From NCBI GenBank assembly GCA_001557505.1, contig LSAX01000005.1, positions 2,914,001-2,978,000 of the forward strand: a stretch of DNA of 64,000 nt, read 5' to 3'. Every line of letters begins with the position of its first letter. Within the stretch, counting starts at the first letter, position 1. The position numbers and the translations under genes are program-made. The notes beneath the pieces were generated by a model, which saw nothing but the letters and a program-made list of their open reading frames with translations, was not told where the DNA came from and ran no database searches. Shown here one piece after another: positions 55,310 to 64,000 of this stretch. Source of the DNA: Reticulascus tulasneorum (Eukaryota; Ascomycota; Sordariomycetes; Glomerellales; Reticulascaceae).

Positions 55310-58300
55310 CTTCGGTATCGAAGCCGCGGGGCGTATCACGTCGTGGAGGCGCCGCCGAGAGACTGTGGAATGTTTGTTGATGGTCAAAAGGGAAAGGAGA
55401 GGAGAAGCGAGAGCCTCGGAGCCCAAAGGCGGCCAGCTTGGCGCGAAGGCTGCATTATGAAGACCTTGAAAGAGGGCTAGCCCCCCTTATCGTAAAACGA
55501 TAGTGTCACCTGGGTTTGAACTTGACTAGCGAATAACGCGAAAGCGTAGCTGGAATGAGAAGCTGAAGTGGCAATGGTGGCGCTTGATTGGCTTTCCTCA
55601 GCTCATACAATGGGGCATCTTGGGACTAAGAGAGCCTAGAACAAATATTAACTGCCCAGTGGGCCACTGGGGGGTCCTCTAAAAAAAGTGGAGATGGGGG
55701 GGGAGCTGTTGGTACGGATTAGGCAATGCGCGATCGATCCCCCAGCTTAAGCATTTTTGCTAAGGTGCTCACGCACGGCACGCGGGGCATTAAAAATGCG
55801 CAGACAAAAGCGTCGAGCCTAGTTTCTAATGGCAATAGTACCGCCGCAGAACTCTTGTGACATAACTGCTAAGCTATAGAATTAAAGAACGACTTCTTGT
55901 CAGTTATTTGGTGTTACCATTTCCGTGATTGTATGCCGATGTGGCTATATGCCCCTCCCATCAAACCCTTGATGTTTGTTTAGGACGACACCTCCATGAG
56001 CTTTCAATAATTGGTAATGCCCGAGGAGGTTTGGCTACCCATTTGAGGCACCTTATTAGGTAAAGGTACCTAATTAAGGATTAAGGCGGGGTGTTACCTT
56101 TGCCCCACCGCCCGCCTGCCAGCAAGACAGCGACCGGAGACTTTTCCGACTGGGCATGTTTCGCCCTCGACTGCTGCCGCAAGACCCCTCTTCAGTTTTA
56201 TTTTATTTTCATGTGGAGGAGCTGGAAGTTATGGAATGCCTAATACGGTCACCAAACCGACAGTGCCTGGATTGAAAACCGGTGCGGTGTTGTCATCCTT
56301 AGCTGCCTTGCCCTTGGGCAGGAGGGTACTGATGGATGATGCCTAAAGGAAAAATCAGCTCTGGGGCTTGTCATCAGCTGAGGTGCAATCCCTCGAAGCA
56401 ACTCAGTGGATCCTTGGAGCGGCTGAAGAGGGAAGACCCGTTAAATCCCACCTTCCGATCCTACCTTGGCGGCGCATACGATCTGTCGGGGGTCTGGCAA
56501 AGAATCGCGACGCTGTGGCCCGGCCATCACCCGAAGAGCAACCGACTCTTCTTCGATGGCCGTCTTCGGGCTTTTCCAAGGTTAACCAGACGAGTCTAAT
56601 AACAAGATCATGAATCACGGCAAGGAACCATACCCCCCAAAGTAAGCGAAACACGTAAAACAATTAGCAATTATTCTGGACAGCAGCATTTGTATTACCT
56701 AGGTATGTATCCAAGGTTTCCTGAAAATCCCCTCCCATCCATGGGAAGTTCCAGCCTTTGATCGATCGATATCGTCACTCTCACTGTTGCATTGCCCCGC
56801 CTTGGCTTTCAACCCATGAATGATACGTAAATCGGCCCATCAGCCAGAGTGAGCTGCGACAATGAATCGCTGCCACCCTTTCTGCTGCTACAAGTTGAGA
56901 TTTGCAAGTTTCTCATCTTAGCATGGCATCGAACCCTCAGTTTTGTAAATGAGACAGCAAGGAGACTCGACTGGCTTGAAAGGATCTTTGTCTTTCAACT
57001 CCATGTCCCCAAGTATCAACAGGAGATAGATTTAATGATCCTTCTATTTTATCCTGGACACAAGATATACCTTGCACTCTTGCGAATATCATCAAAGATG
57101 CCGCACAGTCGGTCGCCTATATTCATAGAAGATAAAGTGTACTGTAATCGCCTCCCATGCCGAGTATATGTGAGACCAGATGTACTCCTCCGTGATGAAC
57201 GAGCTACCGAAAGTACAAAAATGTCACTGCCAGACAGATCCAAGCACCGAGGAGTCTCTCCAGGAAAGGACTAGTCTTACTAATCGGGTTGAAAATGCCA
57301 GCCCAAAGACCTTATTCGCCTCATTCTGAGAGGCCAAATATCTGGGTGGCCGACGTGTATTTGATCATGTACAGGCAAAGTACTTAATAATATACATATG
57401 TAGTCTCACGCTCTTCTGCCATGTAATATACTTGGAAGGTACCAACCGTGCCTGCGAAGTACAAGCAGCGAGGTTCATCGTATTTCGAGCGCATGTCCCG
57501 GTCTTTTACCTCGCAGAGGAAAGTCCGCCGTTGTGTTTCCATACCTGGTACTGTCCGGCGGCCAAACGGTCGTGCAGCGCAGAAAGAGCGAAGAGTTTGG
57601 GTTGGCGAAACCTTAAAGTCACCTCCCAGAACTCCCCGGCGAATGAATGACCACAGTGACAAATTCTCTCCAAATCTCCTGACAGCACAATGTGATTTAA
57701 TCATATGCCTGTACCATGTAATCTGCTCAAGTTCTAGGGCTGTACGGTCTCCTGCGACCAAGGATATCTCGCCACTCTTTTGCTGCCCATTGGCCGGTCT
57801 GCTGAAGCTTTCAAGCCCAGTCGCTTGCAGTTTCGAGTGGAGACGTCCTCATGCCATCATTCCTCCGTCTGTTCACTATTCATGTTCGTTGCGGCAATCC
57901 GAATATCTCGCCAACAAAAGGTCGGTCTGATTATACACCCGACGTCCCTCGCGTGCTTAGCTCTACTGACCTTGGGCTCTGCAACACACCAAGACAGAAC
58001 TACCGCCTTACAATGTCCACACGCTTGAGCGATGCCAAACCTTCCACGGTTCCGGAGCACGATCTTGACCAGATTTGATCGATTCAACCCCGGTCCCCGA
58101 ACATGTTCCCTGGCTCGCCATGTCGACCATCCAGGGCGAGCATCTATGGCTTCATCTGGTTCAGCAGGTCAGGTGAATGCACAAATCTTTCAACCACCCA
58201 TACTTTCGATAACTCAACCCTCTTTCTGGTAGCAAAAACCACAATCAGCCAGAGTTCCAGTTTTCACATAAAAGTAATTTCTTCCCCCCGACCTCCGGTG

Positions 58301-58415
58301 CTCTTTTTCTCTTTTCTTTTTATCTCCCACTACACTCTTCTGCTGCTGTATCTCTGCATTGTTCTCACACTGTATCTACCAGCTTTCAAGTTCTCTACTC
58401 TTCAGTTCCTGACAA
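55310..58415. other. Long intergenic region, no supportable gene
   Basis: About 3.1 kb. It holds the promoter of the repeat protein and the distal promoter of the basic protein. Frames at 56336-56599, 56849-57274 and 57384-57930 (both strands) have no domains, signals or splice partners. An imperfect inverted repeat (TTAGGTA/TACCTAA arms) lies near 56050-56078 and TACCTAGGTA occurs near 56697. Confidence 0.5.
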
Positions 58416-58447
<32 letters not shown>

Positions 58448-58463
58448 TACACTACACTACACT
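58416..58463 (+). repeat. AC microsatellite followed by ACTAC repeats
   Basis: An AC dinucleotide run at 58416-58442 is followed by four or so ACTAC units up to 58463, ending 11 bp before the ATG of the basic protein. It therefore lies in the presumed 5' leader. Confidence 0.8.
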
Positions 58464-58474
58464 CGCTGTACATC

Positions 58475-59002
58475 ATGTCTATCATGTACTCAAACCCACT
58501 CTTCGGCTTCGAGCATGCTCAGCCAACCAACCGCGCAGCCACTGCTGGCTGGAATCCCTTCCTTGAGGCTCTCAACTCCTCCTCCACCGAGCCTACTCCC
58601 CAGCCTACCTCAACCTGCATCCGAGGTGCCAGCCACGCTCACTCTCCCGCTTCGCAGTACAACTCTCATCCACGTCAGAAGCCGCAGAAGATGCAGGTCG
58701 ACAAACAACCACAGGCAGGCTCCGCCCAGCGCATCTCCAAGCAGAAGCGCGGCCCTCGCAAGAACAAGACACTGCGGGGCACCACCAAGGGCACCAACAA
58801 GGGCAAGCCAACCATCAAGAGTGCTCGCATCCCTTCCCACAAGCCAACTTCCAAGCCTCGCCGCAACCGCCGCGGTGGCAAGGGAGGGAAGAAGGACAAC
58901 CGAGTCATCAAGTCTAGCTCTACCAGCAAGGCAACCGTTGTCAAGACTGTGTCACCCAAGATGGAGGACCTCTTGGCCTCCATGCTAAACCTCCACATCT
59001 GA
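58475..59002 (+). CDS. Basic Lys/Arg-rich protein, 175 aa
   Basis: Start ATG 58475 (MSIMYSNPLFGFEHAQP); the longer upstream frame reads through pyrimidine and AC repeats and is leader. Residues 1-65 are polar. Residues 70-150 are dense in Lys and Arg (SKQKRGPRKNKTLRG, then KPRRNRRGGKGGKKDN), like nuclear, nucleolar or RNA-binding tails, with an amphipathic C-terminal helix (PKMEDLLASMLNL). No domain is recognised and no signal peptide is present. The strong basic charge predicts nucleic-acid contact; this is inference from composition only. A CT-rich and AC-rich leader suggests active transcription. Confidence 0.6.
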   Translation: MSIMYSNPLFGFEHAQPTNRAATAGWNPFLEALNSSSTEPTPQPTSTCIRGASHAHSPASQYNSHPRQKPQKMQVDKQPQAGSAQRISKQKRGPRKNKTLRGTTKGTNKGKPTIKSARIPSHKPTSKPRRNRRGGKGGKKDNRVIKSSSTSKATVVKTVSPKMEDLLASMLNLHI

Positions 59003-60777
59003 GGAAGTCGATCCCGGGCTCTGCTTTCTGACCTTAGCATCCCCAGATCCGCTCCAGACACACATCACAAGTCTACGGGCGCGGCAAGCATCACACCCAC
59101 TACACTCGCTTCGCCAGCTTCTTCATCAGCGTCTTTAACTTCATTGTTATCCACGTCGCCCACCACTTTTGTGGACACGGCACCAAAAAAAACTTCAAAC
59201 ACACAAAATCCCAAAAAAATCTGCTTTTTTGTTTGGGTCAGCGATTTTAGCGTTTGTTTTCCTTTGTCGGGAACTTGAGAACTGTTTCGTTGCTCTGTTG
59301 CAAACAACCATCATCAGCGCAGCGATTTTCCATTGCCCTCGTCACGCAATGAAGACACCAGCATACCCGCTACAACATGGGTTCTACCTAGCAAATTGCT
59401 CGTGTTCAAACACACCTTACCTCACACTCTTACACATCTCCATCAGGGTCTCTCACTCTGCCAGGGTCTCTCACTCTGCTCTTCCCAGGCCGCCACCACC
59501 TGGTCGAAACATCCTCCTTCGCCTCGCAAACTGTTTGCGCTCAACACTGCATACCTCACACTCTCACACATCTCCTTCAGGGTCTCTCACTCTGCTCTTC
59601 CCAGGCCGTCACCACCTGGTCGAATCACACAAACAGCCTCCCTCGTCTGGCTGCATACCCGCCTCCACATGGGTCATATCTCGCAAAATGCATGTCCACG
59701 AGCCGGGATGCCGTTGCCCGACGCGACGAAGACAGATACGCACTCCCAGGAAGCCTGTCACCTCTTGGTTTCGTCAATTGTGCCTCTGTGAAGCAGAGCC
59801 ACCGCCGCTTCCAACCACACTACTACACGAAACAAACTACACTCACAAGACCTGTTCATCAACGGTCGGAGCAACTGTGCAGCCAGAAGTGACACTGGAT
59901 TCAAAATGCACCTTGTCTCTCAACTTCCTCAAGCACATGCTACCCGCGTCAACATGGGTCCAATTCGCAAATCGCGCTGTGCGCCACGACTACAACCCAA
60001 CCTCAAGTCGTGGTTCGAAATTCCTCCGCGGCCCGTTGTGCAGCCCTACTCAAAAGGGTCCCATCAAATTGCACGCCGCAGCTCGTTGAGTTCATCAACT
60101 CTCGAGTACGACCACCTGTTGCAGCCAGGAAAGATTCAATATCTGTCCCGTGGTACACTGGCCCAAGCAGAATGCACAGGAGTGTCAACAAATCAAAAAC
60201 AAACAATTCCTCGCAGTCCCTGCAAACCCTGCAACACACACTCAAAGAGTCACGCCAATTGCAACACTGTCAACCCTACAACTCTTGGGGAATTGGAGGA
60301 ATGAGGAGCATCTCTTGGCCCTGACAAACATAAAAAAAAAGTCGGCAAGAGCATGCGGGTGGTGAAGTCGGACTCTGCGCCTCCCCGTGGTGCCGCCTGG
60401 AAACTTTCCGATTGGAAAGGCTAGAGCAGAGACGCAATGATTCTTGGTATCAATTGACTGGGTTCATCTTTCATTTATCCATCTGCCGTTTGTAATGTGA
60501 CTTCGTGAAATGTTCCCGTGCTGCGCCTTCTCGTTAATTCATCGTGATGTAGTGCCATCGTCAAGCCCCAACTCATTTCTTTCATGAACTCTTATTGCGC
60601 CATCTTGCCATCCGCCACACACCAGTCACTTGCAACTTTCAATCTCGTTATACCGTAAATCAATTAATTCCATTACCGGCCTTTGACTATGGGAATTACA
60701 CAATGGCGCCGACCCAGTGCTACCATACTAGTACAGAAGATCCCCAACGCCTGTCTCCCCTTCTCTATTAACCCCAC
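59003..60777. other. Gene-free region with degenerate tandem repeats
   Basis: About 1.8 kb with no supportable gene; long open frames result from its C-rich, stop-poor composition. Two tandem copies of roughly 136 bp start at 59388 and 59524 (shared blocks CTCACACTC, CAGGGTCTCTCACTCTG and CCACCTGGTCGAA). A shorter block, GCATACCCGC..ACATGGGT..TCGCAAA, recurs at about 59361, 59653 and 59938, spaced 292 and 285 bp. It could be the 3' UTR of the basic protein gene or a noncoding transcript. Confidence 0.5.
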
Positions 60778-61191
60778 TTACAACGCCGACATGTGATGCG
60801 CGCATAGCTTCCAGTCTCCACCAGCGCCTTGCCTCCAAACGCTCGAGCACGTGGCCTCGGTGGGAATCATCTTGTCTCCCTTCTGGCGCCAAGCGGTGAC
60901 GCGGTAGATGAGCGTCGACGACATCATGTCGATCTCGATGAATTGCGGATCGTCGTCCATGCGGTACGCGGTCCACGGGCGGAACTTCTCGAGGTGGTCT
61001 TTGAGGCTGGGTTCGGTGTCGGGGCCGACGACCTTGCCGCCGGGGAGGACGAGGATGGCATCGTTGGAGAGGTACTTCTTGAGAGCTGCGGGCTTGTCGC
61101 ACATGGCCCGCCAGAAGAGGGTCTCGACCTCGATGGTGTCTTCACGGTTTCGGGCGTAGATTGTGTTGCCCTTGGCTGGTGGAGAAGACAT
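60778..61191 (-). CDS. NTF2-fold (SnoaL / DUF4440-type) protein
   Basis: One exon, 137 aa, no signal peptide. The order of elements fits the NTF2-like cone fold of the DUF4440/SnoaL group: EVETLFWRAMCDKPAALKKY, YLSNDAILVLPGGKVVGPD, LEKFRPWTAYRMDDDPQFIE, STLIYRVTAWRQKGDKMIP and CSSVWRQGAGGDWKLCAHHM. Related proteins include small-molecule cyclases, isomerases and ligand binders, and many are without known activity. A pocket is likely; the substrate cannot be read. The start ATG 61191 is the first in frame and follows AAAC, a good fungal context. Confidence 0.82.
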   Translation of the reverse strand: MSSPPAKGNTIYARNREDTIEVETLFWRAMCDKPAALKKYLSNDAILVLPGGKVVGPDTEPSLKDHLEKFRPWTAYRMDDDPQFIEIDMMSSTLIYRVTAWRQKGDKMIPTEATCSSVWRQGAGGDWKLCAHHMSAL

Positions 61192-62872
61192 GTTTGATGG
61201 TGCTTGTCGGATTGTTTCTTGGGTTTGGCTTGTGGTTTATGGTTTGTGGTCGTGTTGTCGATCTGGTATCGGGGCAGATTTACGTGTTTTGTCTGGTTAC
61301 TGTTGCTTGAAATGTACGATGAATGCTACGCCAGAACCAGGTCAACATTCCCATTGCCCTATATATGATCAGCTCGATGGCAGGCCGGAATGCGACGGCA
61401 GATGCAAAAACAGGATATCCTGATGTCTGGGATGGGTCGTCATTGGTGTGGTGGGGTTGGTGTTGGACAGGGACCCCTCCATCCCGTAATTGACGTCAGT
61501 GATGTGCCGCAGGCGGCACTCCCAGGAACAGGGTCCGAAAACAAGTTTGTAGGCCCCCATCAATTGCCCCGCGAATAACAGCCTGGGGGCGATCGGCATT
61601 GTTTGAGATTTCGAATCGGTGGCTCGGCGTAGAGAGAGAAAAAGGGTCTTGACGGGATGCTACTGTAGCGTTGGAGTGCCGTGATGTGACTTTTGTGGGG
61701 TTTTGACCTTCTCGAAGTGCGACCTGTTGGGCTACTTTTGTTGGTCGTTGGATTAACCACCCTAGTGCTCTTGATGCGTCGCAAGCGGCGATGGTCGCGC
61801 GATGACGCCAGTGCCGTTTGGGCGGCGTGGGCCGTGCACGTCTCTGACAGGCGGCAAGGCCACGAAGTAATATAATCTTCTCGAGCCCAGGTCATTCTTC
61901 GTGAGGGAATCAAGGATTTCGTTTTCCCGCAATCAGCTCTGCCGGACAGCATTCCACTAAATGCACTAGGTACCTAGGCAGGCAGGGACGGCATGAGGCA
62001 GCCAAACAGCACGTGATCACGGCACGTTCCGCACCTCGACTTCTTACCGAGGAGGTGGGGCGGTGTCCTCGGTGAGACTTCCAAGGAACGACAACTACAC
62101 ATTCTGAGCATCTATAAGAGGCGACGGCCATGCCATCTCAAAGGTCACAACGCTTTCTAGAAAGATCGCACAAGGGTATGTATCAAACTGACGCTTGGTA
62201 GCTACATGCTCTTCTGGACAGGAGGTCAGGGAGGTAGGTCACGGCACGAGCGGGCGATTGGCCAGAGGTACATGATATCTGGAGGGGAACAAATGGGCCA
62301 GACATTTCTTCGGCTTCGCAAGGTGGCAGCGGCGGATATCACGGTGGATCACTCACGGAGATCATTTGGTGAGGCAGAGACAGTCAAGTATACATTGTGT
62401 GCTGAGTTGCTAATAGTGCATGCGGGCTAGGACAGGCCTCCAAGCTTTGTCGTCCCCATCCCGGATCATACAGTCATTCATAGGCCATCCCAGAACAAAT
62501 ACCCATGATACTTGCAAGCTCCTGGTAATCTGTCGACACAACCCTCCGGTGACGATATTACTTCAGCCAAACAACTTTCTGAAGAAGCACAGCTGGGATA
62601 TGCTGACATGCTCATGAGCCAGCAGCGAAGCCTTAAGAGTGCCGAGGTGACGATGAGCGTAGACACGCAGGAAAGACATCAGGGAGGTGAGAGGTTGTCG
62701 GACCAGCAAAGCTATCGCCGGAAGAGATGATCAAAGCCGTCTGGGCAACTTCTCTTGAAGAAAAAGCTCCCGCGGACAAGACCAATTCGACAGTCGCCCA
62801 ACCACTCAATCGACGCTCGATACGGACTCTCGCGGAGACAAATTAAGCCAGAGTCTCATTTGCACAGACACA
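61192..62872. other. Intergenic region, no supportable gene
   Basis: About 1.7 kb. Short overlapping frames on both strands. A GTACCTAGG palindrome-type word lies near 61970. No repeats or RNA genes are seen. Confidence 0.5.
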
Positions 62873-63258
62873 TCAATTGCCAGTGCCAGACGTCTGATTA
62901 GAAACGGTGGGCAGCGGCGGGGGCAAAATGATATCAATGCCTTGAATAGCTGATTGGAGTCGTGCCGTCCGAGTAGCCGAAGGCGTCGTCTGGCTCCCAT
63001 CCTGCGATATCTGGGCACCTGTGTCATGGCCCGCCGCGATGAACGTCGACACCCTGAAGTTTTGGAGGCTGCCGTCGTCTGTGGCATCGTTGGTAGGACT
63101 GTTGGTGGTGTAGTGATGCGGTTGCTTGGACGACTTCCTGCTATGAAGGGTGGTGGATCAGCATTGAAGGTAATTACTAAGAGTGAAGTATCAAAAGGGA
63201 CAAAGTAGAAGGATGTTCTGTACCCGTTCACGAGAGTTTTGTTGCTCTGGTTCTCCAT
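62873..63258 (-). CDS. Uncharacterised 100-aa protein, two exons
   Basis: Exon 1 is 63258-63224 (MENQSNKTLVN plus two bases) and exon 2 is 63140-62873. The 83-nt intron has a GTACAG donor and a tandem TAG-CAG acceptor, so one residue (Arg) may be included or skipped. The exon 2 frame is open for 89 codons and has a natural composition: HHYTTNSPTNDATDDGSLQN, FRVSTFIAAGHDTGAQISQD, ARLQSAIQGIDIILPPPLP. It is Ser/Thr/Gln-rich with no signal peptide or membrane helix. I do not recognise the family. The model is supported by frame and splice logic only. Confidence 0.42.
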
Positions 63259-64000
63259 TGTAACACGCGTATAGACGATGGCGATGATGCTGGCGATGAC
63301 TTCGGCGGGGTTGAAATTTTGTCGGACAAGACAAGCGCGGGCAGCTCAACACAACTGACGATACCAATTACGGCTCAACAATTGCTTCTGGACAAGACGC
63401 AAACCTTTCTATGTCATAGGAGGGTCGAAATTCCGAAATAGTTTCGCAGAGGGGACGATGGCGTCAGGAGAGAAGAAGAGGTGTTAGAACAGCAGTTGCA
63501 ACCTGGCGAAAGATTGAGAACGAACAGACTAGTAGAAGGAGAAGAGTCGAAAACCGAGGGGGCATAAGAGGTTTATGGCATCTCTGAGATTGAGTCGACC
63601 CCACAGGGAACCGAAAGCAAATGGGCAAGGAGGATAAGCACTGGGCATGTGGGGGGGTCAAAAAGTAGAGCAAAAAGACCGATTGCCAGTAAACCGCGGG
63701 ACAAAACCTGACCACAAGCACCGCTTGCCGTAGAGTGTATGCTGAGGGCTGCTGGGAGGGCGCGAGGGCGCGAGGGCGCCTGGGATGGCAAGGGCCTTGG
63801 GAAGATAAAGTGACGTGTGGCATGGGATTCCGATTGAACTTGACTGAACTTGAGTGCCACGAAAAGACTATGCTATTGTGAGCTGGACAGTCGACAATTC
63901 CATCTCAAAGCAGTCACATCTCTTTCAACCCAATCCATCCTCCAAGTCAAAGTGAAATGTGCCAGTGGTTCATAGAATCCCAGAGGCGGTCGACCGATAA
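63259..64000. other. Right-edge region, no supportable gene
   Basis: Probably the promoter and leader of the 100-aa protein. A minus-strand stretch starting MPPRFSTLLLLLVCS looks like a signal peptide but ends after 33 codons with no joinable exon. A GAGGGCGC triplication lies near 63758-63779. Confidence 0.4.

Noticed and set aside
57384..57930. Overlapping 125- and 160-codon frames on opposite strands
   Set aside because: They are mirror shadows of each other, with no family features and no splice partner.
58103..58474. Membrane-helix N-terminal extension of the basic protein
   Set aside because: The apparent helix comes from a CT/TTT-rich leader and the AC repeat; the ATG at 58475 fits better.
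59169..60089. 306-codon protein in the repeat region
   Set aside because: The frame is open because the DNA is C-rich and stop-poor; it lacks a domain and follows the degenerate repeats.
63464..63823. Secreted protein starting MPPRFSTLLLLL
   Set aside because: The signal-like stretch ends at a stop after 33 codons and no acceptor/donor pair extends it.

Overview
The window reads as genomic DNA of a filamentous ascomycete (Pezizomycotina). Genes are split by short introns (about 45-130 nt) with GT..AG ends and CTAAC/CTGAC-like branch sites. Products include secreted cell-wall and protein hydrolases with signal peptides, a fungal Zn2Cys6 regulator, Kex2-type processing sites and fungal-only families. 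I see no rRNA, CRISPR array, plasmid feature or intact transposon. I cannot name the species.

Layout. 1-393: 5' end of a secreted PL9-type pectate lyase (runs off the left edge). 3014-10984: extracellular intradiol dioxygenase (-), secreted tyrosinase (-) and a regulator joining two C2H2 fingers to a Zn2Cys6 cluster (+). 11.9-13 kb: a frame-broken RRM-protein remnant, a 27-bp tandem repeat and a tRNA-like relic. 14215-18788: an Hsp70-like ATPase (-) divergent from a coiled-coil protein (+). 19942-25846: a secreted phytase-like protein (+) convergent with a 13-exon subtilisin-like protease (-). 27798-31924: a YCII/DGPF-type protein (-) and an MFS transporter (+). 32875-35721: small proteins, namely an N-myristoylation/palmitoylation candidate, a Cys-rich zinc-site protein and a four-helix membrane protein. 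37434-41164: a secreted lactonase-fold propeller, an uncharacterised 136-aa protein and a small secreted cysteine-rich protein. 42116-46505: a STAND-N-domain/ankyrin protein and an F-box-like protein. 47373-51445: a CE5 acetylxylan esterase/cutinase and an intronless GH13 enzyme. 51929-55309: a 1126-aa disordered Pro/Gln repeat protein. 58475-63258: a basic Lys/Arg-rich protein, an NTF2-fold protein and a 100-aa two-exon protein.

How the genes fit together. Much of the content is an outward-facing saprotroph/pathogen kit: pectin and xylan attack, extracellular aromatic oxidation, a lactonase-fold enzyme, protease, phytase-like protein, export pump and a candidate effector. The dioxygenase-tyrosinase-regulator trio is the most cluster-like group. 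The gene models were spliced by hand from frame, splice-site and family logic and all keep frame, but none is confirmed by transcripts. Long gaps between genes hold little that I can support beyond TATA boxes, simple repeats and inverted repeats, and these are listed.
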